A DNA stretch of 64,000 nucleotides from Diphasiastrum complanatum. Its lineage: Eukaryota; Streptophyta; Lycopodiopsida; Lycopodiales; Lycopodiaceae. The stretch spans positions 27,563,566 through 27,627,565 of the forward strand of contig CM055093.1 of NCBI GenBank assembly GCA_029204225.1. The letters are read 5' to 3'. Positions 43,295 to 57,282 of this stretch are shown one piece after another; the first letter of the stretch is position 1; each line of letters opens with the position of its first letter. The notes below the pieces were generated by a model that ran no database searches, was not told the origin of the DNA, and saw nothing but the letters and a program-made list of their open reading frames with translations. The translations under genes and the position numbers were made by a program.

Positions 43295-46200
43295 AAAATC
43301 TGACCTCTTCGTTGAGAACTTCGCTTCTGACAAAATGATACTTCAGTCAATGTGCTTACTCCCAGAATGAAATCTATGATTGGCTGATAAAGCAATGGCA
43401 CTTTGATTATCACAAAATAAAGTCGTTGGAGCATATTGATTCAAACCGATATCTGAGAGTAAGTTCGTCAACCAAATTGCTTCCTTTGTAGCTTGAGAGG
43501 CTGCGATATACTCTGATTCAATGGAAGATAGAGCTACTGAAGATTGCTTGCTTGCAATTAATCAGATTATATCTGACTAACATGTCGTAAATGTATCTCT
43601 GTTGAGAAATGTAGACCAACTTCTGTTTTCTGTCTTTGTGGATTTGTATACCAAGACAAAAATGAGCTTTCCCCAGATCGGTCATGTCGAATTCGGAAGA
43701 TAGCATTGTCTTGGCCTCTTTTATCAGATCGGTATTGTTGCTAAAAGGCAATGTATCATCCATGTATAAAGTGATAATAATAAAAGACTGCTGCACTGCT
43801 TTGAAATAAACATTAGAATCTGAAGAGCTAGGCGTATAGTCGTGATCAATAAGGAAAGTATTGATCCTTTGAAACCATGCTCGAGCAGATTGCTTCAAGC
43901 CATAAAGTGCCTTATGGAGTTTACACACATGATTGTGTTTACTCTCGATAATATAGCCTTTGGATTGCACCATGTAAATGTGTTCTTTGATAACTCCATT
44001 GAGATGTATTGTCTGTACATCTATTTGATGTATTTCCAAATCTGTTGCAGCGGCAAATGATAGCAAAAGTTGAATAGAAGAATGCTCGACTACTAGACTG
44101 AAGGTCTTAGTGTAATTGACGTTGTATACCGAAGAAAACCTCTGGTGACAAGTCATGTCTTTCTCTTGTTGATACTTTTGTTTGCATTGTACTTGACTTT
44201 GACTACGTTTCTACTACCAAGTAATTTGACAATTATCCATGTTTGGTTCTAGATAAGAGATTAATACTTTTTATCCATAGTTTCTTTCTAGAGATCTAAA
44301 TCAGGTTGACTGAGTGCCTCTTGGACAAACGTCGGTTCCTAAACAAGGTAGGCTGCAAACTCATCGATATATCGATTAGGTGGTTTGCTTGCTCTTGAAG
44401 ATCTTCTGGGTAATAGAGGAAGTTGATCATTTCCATCATACTGTAGTTGCTGAACTGCAACATCATCATCTTCTGATTCGTCGTTGATTTGTAGTTTGTC
44501 AAAAGTAGAAGAGCTTGGACCTTCAATGGGAATAGTCGACTAAGGACCTGGGAAGTTCAATGTGTCGGATGAAACCGAAGAGTCAACTATGTGGGCTTTG
44601 CCTTTTCCCTTGAGGTCGATAAACTGATCTTCGATGAAGATGACATCCCAGCTAGTGAATATCTTTGACTTGATGGGATCGAACAACTTGTAGGCTTGAT
44701 CTGAAGTAGTGTAGCAGATGAAAATACATTTGATACTCTGGAAGTCGAGCTTCTTCCTGAGATCACGAGGTATCTACGCAAAAGCAGTACATCCAAAAAC
44801 TCGTAGGCTTGATAAAAAATGGTTTGGTACCTATCCAAACTTCGAATGGCATTTTGTTTGAGAGACCTTTAGTAGGACATCTGTTCTGAATATAGGTTGC
44901 TGTTGAAATAGCTTCAGCCTAGAAGGACTTTGGAAGTGTCGCATGTGATAACATGGACTTTGCGGATTCAACTAAGGTTCTGTTCTTTCTCTCAGCAAGA
45001 TCATTTGACTGAGGCAAATAGGAGGTATTGTATTGTTGCTCAATGTCGTTGTTAAGACAATACTCCTTGAATTCGGTGGAGATGTATTCTCCCCCGTTAT
45101 ATGACCTCAGTGCTTTGATTCGTTTGCTAGTTTGATTCTCAGCATGCTCTTTGAATTGTCTGAATTTGATGAAAGCCTCTAATTTCTGCTCAATAAAATA
45201 AGCAGCTATTCTTCTGGAGAATTTGTCAATAAAAATAATGAAATACTTTGCATCTAACAATGAAGGAGTTTGCATAGGTCCACATATATCTGTATGAACA
45301 ACATCTAACAGACCTTTTGCTGCATATCTATGGTTTGATCTAAAAGAAATCCTAGCCTGCTTTCCAAAGATGCAGCTACATGACAGACAGGGAGATTGAC
45401 CTTACCAGAAGATTAGTTGAGATCAAGAACCATGGACTGTATGGACATGTTCAAAATAGATGCATAATTCACGTGTCCTAAGCGATGATGCCATAGTAAT
45501 GCTTTATTGACTAGAACAGAGGTTTTCAAGGCTTGACTAGACTCAGAATAACAATGTGCCAATCTATATAAGTAACCATGCCTCTTGCCGAGTGTAAGGA
45601 TCTTATTACTCCTATCAATAATTTTGCATTGATCAAATTTGAATTCTACCTTACGACCTAAATCTGTAATTCTACTTACTGATAACAGATTTGTAGAGAG
45701 TTTAGAAACATATAAGTCCTTTGATAGTAGTTTGAGTTGATCATGCTAGAATCTCAATCTCACAGTACCTTCACCTTCAATAATGTGAGTACTATTGTCA
45801 CCAAAATGAACAAATTCCTTCATGTTGTAAGGCGTGTAAGAGTTGAAAATCTCATGTTGATTGGTCATGTGTTGAGTTGCTCCAAAATCAAAAAACCATG
45901 AATCATCCAAAAATGCGCTTTGGTCTTTGACCATGAATGTGCCTTTATCCACTTCGACCTGGGGAGATGATGAAACTGTGTTTGCTTGTTGATCAGGTTG
46001 CTTGGCTGCATTCTTCGCTTGGAGAATGTGGCAATTCTTGATCTCATGGTTATTACACTTGCAATACCTGCAAAACATCTTCTTCTTCGACTGTGGATTT
46101 GATGATTGTACTTGGCTTTGAGTCAGCTTCTGATTCGTGTGTCTCGGAGCTTTTCTGCTTCTGTCGCTTAGAGCCTTTGTTGACATATAGAGCCTAAGAG

Positions 46201-46590
46201 GAGGAATTAGACAAATTGTCTTGACTTTGAGTCAGCTTCTGATTCTTTGCAGCCTTCGTGGAGATTTTTTGCTTCTATCGCTTAGAGCCTTTGTTGACAT
46301 ATAGAGCCTGAGAGGAGAAAGTAGACAGAGCGTCTTGACTTCTTCTATTGTCTTCTTGTAGCAACATAGTGATAACTCTAGTAAGAAATAAATTTGAGTG
46401 TGTCGATATGATCATCACCCAGTTCTCATATGTAGAGGGCAAGCTTGAAAGCAATGTCATAGTTGTGTCTTGATCGTCTATGACTGATCCGAAAGCAGCC
46501 ATCTGTTGCAAGAGATTCTTAAACTGGTTAATGTGACTCTGAGGAGAATCAACAATAAACATTTGTATTAGGCCTTGAAGAAGAATCAAT
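43295..46590 (-). pseudogene. Element F: copia gag-pol remnant
   Basis: Minus strand from the primer site: gag helices (ILLQGLIQMF, DDQDTTMTLLSSLPSTYENW; 46589-46275); CCHC knuckle CRYCKCNNHEIKNC and protease FDFGATQHMT (46186-45746); pre-integrase (LLWHHRLGHVNYAS); integrase core 45275-44919, where the second catalytic Asp block reads LRSYNGGEYIS (Tyr for Asp); linker with LPRRSSRASKPPNRY; RT 44156-43518 with YGLKQSARAWF and YMDD; then a deletion, RNase H ALSSIESEYIAASQ and CDNQSAIALSANHRF, ending in KYHFVRSEVLNEEVRF where element D's LTR begins at 43294. Many stops. Confidence 0.92.
46117..46340 (-). repeat. 113-base tandem duplication in element F gag
   Basis: The segment from CTTGAGTCAGCTTCTGATTC through GTTGACATATAGAGCCT and TGTCTTGAC/CGTCTTGAC recurs at an offset of 113 bases, duplicating the QALYVNKGSKR-type stretch of gag. 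Not a multiple of three. Confidence 0.8.
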
Positions 46591-47015
46591 GCTCTGATTC
46601 CATGTTAGAAATAGGATAGATTATGTAATGCGGGAGCTTCCTACTTCCAATGCATGACTATCCCTATCAAAAATTAAACAAAGCAGTATTGATGAAAATC
46701 ACGTTCAATCTTTAGTAACTAATTTTGAAATTGCTAGATACTAAGTGATTACATAGCCAAACATAAAGTATTAAATTCTCAGACAATTTCTATCAGTTAC
46801 AAAAGCAATACAGAGATGCATGCATTCTAACATATATTGAACGCAATAAGAAGATAGTATTGATTCAGAAAAATAAAATCAGATGCTAATGAGTGCAAAA
46901 CAATAGCGGATAGAAACCGTGCACTCTAAGTTGTCTCTGAGTAATTGAGAATAAGTCTGATAATAAGCAGCTTTGCTGATAAGCAATAGCGCAATAGCAA
47001 CTCTAAATAAATCTC
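46591..47015 (-). repeat. Element F primer site and 3' part of its 5' LTR
   Basis: TGGAATCAGAGC (minus strand, 46591-46602) is the primer site; the LTR ends TTTCTAACA at 46603. The ~410 bases to 47015 recur inverted at 48275-48692. The start of this LTR lies further right and is not defined; TGTTGGTAGACTGG near 47540 is one candidate. Confidence 0.75.
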
Positions 47016-47916
<901 letters not shown>

Positions 47917-48274
47917 TATTTTAGAATCTTAGCAATTGTCTTGAATATTCTAGTAGGATCACACGCTTATCAGCGCAATTGTATTGTGGTCTGATTGTTC
48001 ACTCCCTTTTATACAAACACCATTATTAGAGAATTGTATGGTTGTCTATGATGCCTAAATTGATTTTACATTCTCTTAACATCAGGTTATCAGTATTAGA
48101 GGATTGCATGGCTGTCTCAGACGCCTAATTGTTTTTGCAATCTTTCTTTCACGGCAGTCTATGACTCCTACACTGATAATCTGATTTCACACACAAAGAA
48201 CTGCTCGTAACTCCATTCTCCAAGTAATCCATGATTCTGGTTATAACAATTTATTTTTCTTTTTCGCCCATAGA

Positions 48275-48692
48275 GTGATATCAGTGCCTGCTTCCACATA
48301 TTGCGCTACTGCTTATCATCAGAGCTGCTTATTATCAGACTTATTCTCAGTTATTCAGATACAACTTAGAGTGCGCTGTTTCTATCCGCTATTGTTTTGC
48401 GCTCATTAACATGTGATTTTGTTTTTCTGTATCAATACTATCTATCTTCTTATTGCGTTCAGTATATGTCAGAATGCATGCATCTCTGTATTTCTTTTGT
48501 AACTGATAGAAATTGTCTGAGAATTCAATACTTTATGTTTGGCTACTTAATCACTTAGTATCTAGCAATTTCATAGTTAGTTGCTAAAGATTGAACGCGA
48601 TTTTCATCCTGCTTTGTTTAATGTTTGATAGTCGTAGTCATGTATTGGAAGTAGGAAGTTTTCGCATTACATTATCTATCCTATTTCTGACA
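48275..48692 (+). repeat. LTR 3' part, plus orientation, inverted partner of 46603-47015
   Basis: Ends CCTATTTCTGACA at 48692, the counterpart of CCTATTTCTAACA at element F. No internal element follows on its right, so it is a solo or truncated LTR. Two diverged ~80-base direct repeats (GTATGGTTGTCTATGATGCC / GCATGGCTGTCTCAGACGCC) precede it at 48022-48160. Confidence 0.75.
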
Positions 48693-49299
48693 AAAGTATA
48701 GTACTTTGGGAACCAAAAATGGATCTTGAAAGATCCACAAGAGTTATTATGTGCTTGCTTACCAATCTATCAAAAAACTAGTTACCAAAAACTTGATCTA
48801 GATTGGCATGTTCACAAACAACAAACATTGATAATGAAAATACAGATCATTGACACAAATCCCAGTTGGCACGTGTGTACTATAGGCTGTAGTACGTACG
48901 GCCTACAAGCTGAGTTTGAAGTGTTCAAAGTGTTGGCTTCATTTGGATCATCAAAATCTACGACTCCTTAGTTTCTGATTAGACGATGGCTATCTTTGAC
49001 GCCTGAGAATCTATTTTAGAACTAAACTTCTGACTGAATCCATTTTTCAGTAATACCAGACACAAACCATTTCTAATCTCTTCGGTGGACTGTACTCATT
49101 TTGTTTTTGTGAGTATGAACTAATTTATAAGACCCCGTTGGGCACCAAAACATTTAAGCTGTGATTATACTTAGCATAAACATTGTATTAGACTATTTTT
49201 GCATCTAGCAGCCCATTGTAGCGGGAAAGTTTTTCCACAAATATTCCTGCTCTCTTCTTCGTTCACGTTCTCTATACTCTCTTGCCCGATCAAAAATCA
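48693..49299. other. Unassigned DNA
   Basis: An 81-codon frame at 48726-48971 has no recognisable feature. A GGCACGTGTGTAC word followed by GTACGTACGGCC at about 48868-48905 resembles the LTR module of element E. Confidence 0.4.
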
Positions 49300-49560
49300 G
49301 TGTACAAAATTGACACAAAAGTTCACAAAGAAATCAATGTAATTTCATCAAATATTCAAGAGTTAAATCAATAGTATAAAAAAAACAATATCAAATTCAA
49401 AATCTTAAAGAAAAAAGAAATTTCAACAGCCAAATCACCTCACGTAAGCATCCACTCTGTTCCCACAATTAGTTGCAATCCATCAACAATTTTGCCATTT
49501 TCATGCAAATGCATCAAGAAATTGAGAACTTAAAAAATAAAGAACAAAGTGAACTTTGGA
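49300..49560. repeat. Dispersed repeat, inverted copy of 20690-20945
   Basis: Near-identical in reverse complement to 20690-20945; boundaries by eye. Confidence 0.8.
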
Positions 49561-49990
49561 ATGAGTGATCACATATTGTCACAATGGCAAGATGTCCTAG
49601 GAGCACAAACTAAAAGTTGCTTCCACTTGTATGTAGACAATATAGACAATTAGTGTTAACAAGGAAATTTGACACCTAGCCATTAGTGAATCTACCCATG
49701 GTTACCAATAACACAAGCACTAATTAAAAAAAGGACACTTGCCAATTATTCAATCCGAAGATTTGTCACCAATAAAAATTGTATCCTAAGATTTGACACC
49801 AATAAACTATTATTGTGCGAGCAAGATAACCATAACATCTAACCTCGAAACCTTCATTCCATTTCAAATTCAAAGTTGAGAGAGAATCTATCTTGTAATG
49901 GTGAGATGGGTTGTTTCTTAGTGGTGGTGAGGTCATAGGATTTTTCAACAACTATGGGGTGGGTGTGTGGTAAAGAAATCAATTCAAAAC

Positions 49991-49994
<4 letters not shown>

Positions 49995-50054
<60 letters not shown>
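49995..50054. repeat. (GA)n microsatellite, ~60 bases
   Basis: Uninterrupted GA run; source of a false Ser-Leu frame on the minus strand. Confidence 0.97.
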
Positions 50055-50057
<3 letters not shown>

Positions 50058-51056
50058 TGATTTTTTATCAATTGTGGCACATTTTATGCACACATTCACT
50101 AAAGAATAATTGACTTTCATAGGCATCTTAGGAAATATGGAGAGATCAAAATACAAGTAAGGATTACCCATAGAACATTTGAGACTAGCACCTACTTGAG
50201 CCACTCCAAGAGGACTTCCCCCCATTTCACAAGGGATGAGATTTGCCCCTAGGTGGCATTGAAAGTTGCTTGGGGTCACTCAACATACCAAGGGAGTACC
50301 TTGGCCCTTGGGCCTCTTGGAGTACTGGGGACAGGCTTGGCATTTGCAAGCTACAATGCACGCCAAAGGCTAGTTTGCCTTTCAAAGAAAGGCAAAAATT
50401 TCAAAAACATGTCATTTAAATGGTAAACTTGAAAATTGTCCTTCCATTTGAAAGGTTACTTTAAAAAGTCAAATGTCATGCTATTCTGAACTTTTAAAAT
50501 TAAATTTTAGTGTAAAATATAACAAGAATATACGTATAAGTGGTTGAAAGGTTCATACTTATTTTTATTTGAATGGTACCTTGCATTATACATGTCATGT
50601 GAACGGTTAAAGCCCATCCAGGTGAAAGGTAGAGGGGTGCACGTCAAATTCCAAGCCTTGATTGGGGAGTAAGGGGTGGGCCATTGCTTCCTTTCCTTAA
50701 AAAACACAAATATCTTATTTAATTTAAAAAATAGACAATAAATGCTTTGATTCCAAATGCAAGGAAATTTCAATTTCACATGGAAAGACATGGGCTTTCA
50801 ACTTGGGAGATAATTGCAAATTTCTAAATGGCCCTCTACTCTTGCATGTGAAAGCACCCTAAGCATTAAGCATGAGCAGCACCGAAGAAGTGAACAACAA
50901 AATATCACAACTCTCCACCGTCTCACGACACGATCCATGCTTGCTTCTGGCATAGGACCTCGACCACGTCGATCCCTTTGCCCTTGTGGACGAGCTTGTC
51001 CCATACCATCTTTAACCGTGGCACTTTTTCAGCCATCCGCACCTCTCTGTTTTTGC
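50055..51056. other. Upstream region of the ELIP gene
   Basis: No repeat or coding domain recognised. Two overlapping frames on opposite strands (50798-51095) fall in the locally GC-richer promoter-proximal part and are not accepted as genes. CCACGTCG at 50964-50971 contains an ACGT core that could bind bZIP factors. Confidence 0.4.
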
Positions 51057-51063
51057 TATAAAG
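51057..51063 (+). promoter_or_regulatory. Candidate TATA box of the ELIP gene
   Basis: TATAAAG lies 189 bases before the start codon, consistent with a 5' untranslated region of about 160 bases. Confidence 0.5.
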
Positions 51064-51251
51064 ATTCATCGCCTGCCCTGCTAACATTGTCATAACTTAC
51101 TCACAATCTCCTTCTCATCAGTGGTTACTGATTTACCAAAGTCTGAACATCCATAACTGACGCGACTCGGGAGTAGCTTGCATTCAAGCACTCATTTCAA
51201 GGGCACTTGAAAACACATCTTATTCTAGTTATCGAATAGCGGAAGTTCGGA

Positions 51252-52239
51252 ATGGCTGCTTCAACCCTTCCAACGTCCCTGTATGGCAAAACTCAGCAGA
51301 GTACGCAGGTTAACAGTAGATCTTTGATGCAACACGTAAAACTAGTTCCTCTCACAAAAACCTCTCTAGGAAGTTATCGGAACTTGCCTCGACTTAGTCT
51401 ATCGTGCATGTCCAAGGTAACTATATTTTCTTAGTTCAAAACTGAAAAGATTTCTTGTTCTTGAATTTTGGATATAATTAATTATCTGTTGAGCTGGTTA
51501 CTAGAAGATCTTCCAGCATTTTCATCATCCATGTTCCGAGTGATGTAGTCATTCGTTTCGATGTATTTGCAAGGTGAACTTCAGGTTTCTTTTTTAAATT
51601 CTACAATAGGTCGTCCACATGTAATATTAGATCTGCCAGTCAAATCTCACCCAGCTTAAACATGTTTGTATGCTCCTTTAGGATAATGCAGAATCAAGAA
51701 GAACCTCTACCACCCCAGCTGCTCTTAAGAAGGTATTGCATCTATATAGATCTACAGTCTATATTATTCAAATTAAACTTCCCTGCTTGTTAATTATACT
51801 CATTTCTTCTATTTTTATTAGAATGCACTTTGTACGTGACTATTTCTCACTTATGTTCGGTGAAACGAATCCGGACTTTGCCCTTGTCTTGCAGATGAGC
51901 ACCAACTTCACTGATATATTCGCCTTTTCCGGACCTGCTCCAGAGAAAATAAACGGGAGATTGGCCATGCTGGGATTCGTATCAGCCTTGGGAGTAGAGA
52001 TAGCTACTGGTCAAGGTCTCCTGGGCCAGTTAGACAACGGAGGGCTTTCATGGTTTATCGTCACAGCAGTTCTGTTTACGTCTGCGTCGCTTATTCCACT
52101 CTTCCAAGGTATCTCGGCAGAAAGCAAATCGCAAGATTTCTTTTCATCCAAAGCGGAGACGTGGAATGGCCGAGCGGCTATGGTAGGTCTTGTGGCTTTA
52201 GCGCTGACAGAATATGTCAAAGGTAGTCCACTTTTTTAA
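51252..52239 (+). CDS. ELIP: Early light-induced protein (ELIP), three exons
   Basis: Exons 51252-51416, 51682-51732 and 51895-52239, with GT...AG introns of 265 and 162 bases, all phase 0; 186 residues in total, usual for ELIPs. Residues 1-~70 are Ser/Thr/Lys-rich and lack acids, as in a chloroplast transit peptide. Helix 1 (89-111) carries [10 protein letters not shown], the chlorophyll-binding ExxNGR motif (E89, N92, R94). Helix 2 is about 124-142. Helix 3 (160-180) carries [11 protein letters not shown] (E160, N163, R165) and ends in [10 protein letters not shown]. ELIPs are thylakoid membrane relatives of the light-harvesting antenna, induced by high light, cold or drying, and thought to bind free pigment. 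No damage is visible; this is the only clear host gene here. Confidence 0.93.
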
Positions 52240-52533
52240 TTAGTCGAAACTGTAAAATCACGAAAAAAAAAATACATTCGTGCACACCATATCGCATAGA
52301 ATATTAACATGCCCTTTCTTTCGATGTTAAAACCTCAGATAATGAATTACAAACTCGATAAACGAGTTTTTCATTCTTCTGATGACAGAATATTCAATAA
52401 TGCATATGGATATAGTTCGTAAAGAACACTTTGAGTATATTAAATGCAATTTTGGACATCTGTACCTGTTTGTGATGGTGATTAACTTGATGCTTTTGCT
52501 AGAAAATCACGCATAAACTCTTGTTCTTTTTGC
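52240..52533 (+). other. 3' flank of the ELIP gene
   Basis: AT-rich, about 294 bases between the ELIP stop and repeat B. No clear polyadenylation signal was singled out. Confidence 0.4.
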
Positions 52534-53955
52534 TACGGAAAAAGAATTTGTGCATAATGTGTAGAAATGGAATCGTCATTCATGATTCTTTTTCAAAAAT
52601 CGCTATCATGAAGATTTTTACGTTTTTTCATAGAGGTATGTGAACCCTTTTGCGAATTATATTCTTTGTAAACCCAAGAAGTTAAAACATTGCAAGCTTT
52701 TGGAAGATAACTCATATAAGGTTTTTGAAACATTTAGTATTAATCTTTAATTATGTATATCTTGTAGCCAGCTTAAGCTTCCAATTAAAGAATGTGGTAT
52801 TATTTATAGAAAATTTGGTATGATTATCTCATCATGCAAGGGTTTCAAAGAGATTTTTTTTCCCTTTAATATCCTAGATCTTTCAATGGATGTCATCTTT
52901 TGAAAAATAATCCCTTCCAAAAAGTTCAAGTAAAAAATGCTGCATTCTAAAATCTGACAACTATCAAAGATTGGCATTTATTATAGTAACCAAGCTTGTA
53001 AAAGAATAGAGCATCAACTAAAACTATTTTTGATCTGCTAAATTATATTCATCATAATAAAAAAAAAGTTCATAATCCAACTATTTTTCTTGGGCATTAA
53101 TATTGGTCGCTCTAACAATTATTTTCATGGTATAATGTGTTATAAGGTTAGAAATTAGTCACGTGTAACTAGAGTAAAAAATTGTACAAACGATCAAGCA
53201 TCTACAAGATAGTTGTTTCAAAATTTTGCGTGGTTTTTTGAGGAATTATAAAAATTTACATGCATCTAACATGTTCAAAAGCCAACAGTCAAGGATCCTT
53301 CATATATTTTACTAAACATAACTCCATTTTTTATTTTTTAACGAAGGAAATGATGGTAGCTCAATAGGAATTCTATCTTTGCAAATTTTTTTGAGAAAAA
53401 TTGACATGCACATTTTGCAAAGCAGAATGTGCATGTAAAATTTTACATGCACATTCCGGGCGGAAGGTTCAAGTAAAACAAGAATTTACGAAATAAATAA
53501 AAAAATAAAAAAATGAGATTATATTTGGTGAAGTCCAACTCCTCAGGCCCTTCCACCCACGGAAGAGTTTATGCCCCTAGGGCCTCTGCCCTCGTCCGTA
53601 GACCCTTCCAGGATGGAAGGGCCTCGAAGCCGGTCCTTTCCCCCCACATAAAATTCCTTACAAAACCAAAATTTTATCGATTTTTTAAAAGTCAACATCT
53701 TGCATTTTATCTTTGAAGCCAGTTTTTGAGAGAATTTGCCTATTCCATTTCTATAGTATGCCGGTTTTCCCAAGCATTGCTTTGAGAACCCAAGAAGCTT
53801 AAAAAGTGTAGGCTTTTGGAAGATAACTCATAAAAAGTTTTTGGAACATTAATTAACAATCTTCATTTGTGTTTATCTTGTAGGCACCTTAATCAAAATA
53901 TAAAAGATTTGGTATGATTGCCTCATCATGCAAAGGTTCCAAAGAGAAAAAATGG
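52534..53955 (+). repeat. Repeat family Z, copy B (non-coding part only)
   Basis: Same orientation and left edge as copy A (CTACGGAAAAAGAATTTG). It follows A's 14279-15190, is interrupted by a 325-base insertion (53321-53645), and then, instead of entering the zinc-knuckle gene, repeats the start of the unit (53760-53955 resembles 52670-52830). Confidence 0.8.
53321..53650 (+). mobile_element. Small insertion in repeat B, SINE-like
   Basis: Copies A and C are uninterrupted here, so 53321-53645 is an insertion; ACATA occurs on both sides (53316-53320, 53646-53650) where A has it once. TAGCTCAATAGG at 53357 resembles a tRNA A box and GGTTCAAGTAA at 53466 a B box; an A-rich tract follows at 53490-53513, and then a GC-rich ~120-base block. 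The A-B distance (~100) is longer than in tRNAs, and an inverted word pair (ATGCACATT / AATGTGCAT) lies between. A SINE is the best guess; a short non-autonomous DNA element is possible. Confidence 0.5.
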
Positions 53956-55699
<1,744 letters not shown>

Positions 55700-56200
55700 A
55701 AATTATGCTGTTGTACAATGAATGTCTAGACAATCCATTGTTCTTGATCTCGACTATCCTCGCGAAACAGTCGAGCTACCTGTCTTTCAAGACTGTCTAG
55801 TTGAAAAACAGACTAGGAAGCCATTTAAGTCAAGCCATCATGTTGCTACAGTATTGCTAGATGTTGTACATTCAGATATTTATGGCCCAATGAAAAATCC
55901 TTCGCTGAAGGAAGCCAAGTATTTTATAACCTTTATTGACTAATTCTCGAAAAGAACAATGGTGTATGAAGACAGATACATTTTGATGAATTGTAAATTA
56001 GCTCACTCACCAATGGATCCAGGCCTGCATTTGTCAAAGGACCAATGTCCCCAGACAAAGCAGGAAGAGGAGCAGATGAAAAAATACCCGTATCGATCGA
56101 TACTCGGATCTCTCATGTACGCAATGGTCTGTACAAGGACAGATATCTCTTTTGTTGTCAGCTTACTCAGCCAATACATGGCTATCATCATGTTTTGAAG
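55700..56200 (+). pseudogene. copia integrase-to-RT deletion fragment
   Basis: Frame reads MSRQSIVLDLDYPRETVELP, CLVEKQTRKPFKSSH, then DVVHSDIYGPMKNPSL of the integrase start and KYFITFID, stop. The next residues (YILMNCKLAHSPMDPGL, GSLMYAMVCTRTDISF) belong to the RT-RNase H connection. Integrase core and nearly all RT are deleted. Same family as 6040-6905. Confidence 0.88.
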
Positions 56201-56519
56201 TCCTAGCTAGAGTCAGAAAGGGCCATGTTGCTTTGGTTTAGATCGAAAGAGAGTGCTCTGGTCATCATATATTTTCACAAAAAATTGAATTTTAGTAAAG
56301 ACTCAAATTTTTGAAAGGATCGAATTTTAGCAAGGTTCAAATATTTTTGAAAGGATCAAATTTTTGAAAAGTTCTAAGGAGCCCACCCGCTGCGATGGGC
56401 TGGTTCTCACCTCTTCTTCTTTTTTTACTGAAATTTTTTTTAGTGAGAGATGGATAGCAACTGATAACTTCCTTCTTCCGGAAGAGAGACTTTGATCCTC
56501 CAAAAACAATGCCAAAATC

Positions 56520-56775
56520 TCTAGTTCCCAATATGTATCTCAATACCCTCTTGCCTAGTTTCCAATGCTCCACACTAAATTGGCTTAATATACCAACACA
56601 ATAGCTAAGATTAGGTCTTGTGATGGTTAGATATATGAGTGAACCAACTAGCTTCCTATAGAGGGTAATGTCGTTGAAGGATGTTTCATTACCTCTTATA
56701 GTGAGCTTTACGTTTGACTCCGTTGGTATATCAAAAGACTTTTCATCTACCATTAGAGGAGTTTTGAGCTCCAAA
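56520..56775 (-). pseudogene. copia RT-RNase H connection fragment
   Basis: Minus strand: MELKTPLMVDEK, FNDITLYRKLVGSLIYLTIT, LSYCVGILSQF, HWKLGKRVLRYILG, ending in DFGIVFGG. About 85 codons, truncated on both sides; the frame continues into unrelated Lys/Arg-rich sequence to 56337. Confidence 0.85.
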
Positions 56776-57282
56776 AGGACCCTATAAGAATTCGTGCAAA
56801 CATCTCTTTTGTATTATTAGAATATCATAACACTATCTTAAATTAATACCTTTGACTTGCCATAACTTTTTGACCATAGCTCATAACTATACCATGTAAG
56901 ATATCATTGGAAAGTGCCCGAGTGCTTTCCAACATACCAGACTTTGTTGAAATCGGACTTACCACTAAAAGTTATGCCATTTTAAATGTGGACTCAAAAA
57001 GTTACGTTTTACATAGATTTCAAATTTGAGTGTTTTGATTGGTCCATGTGTATTCTGAAAAATTTGAGAAAACATATAAAGAGAATTTTTACAAAGGGTC
57101 CTCTCTGGATTTGTTGGAGGGCTCCTTATTGCTTACTGTCTCTTGTTTCTTGGGTTCTGATAGCAGTCACTTCTTTTGTGACAATGCACACATTGGATGT
57201 TTGGATTTAGCCAACATGTGTCGATGGTATGTCCATCTCAACTGTATCTAGTGCAAGATTTCCTTTCACCACTCTGCAGTCT
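56776..57282. other. Unassigned DNA
   Basis: Two short overlapping plus-strand frames (56986-57251) show no family feature. The solo LTR begins at 57283. Confidence 0.4.

Noticed and set aside
49854-50279. 141-codon frame with a Ser-Leu run
   Set aside because: Produced by the GA microsatellite; the flanks have no family feature. The same holds for frames over 5558-5622, 47806-47914 and 54641-54763.
50798-51095. Overlapping frames on both strands upstream of ELIP
   Set aside because: They overlap the promoter and candidate TATA box, show no motif, and mirror each other.
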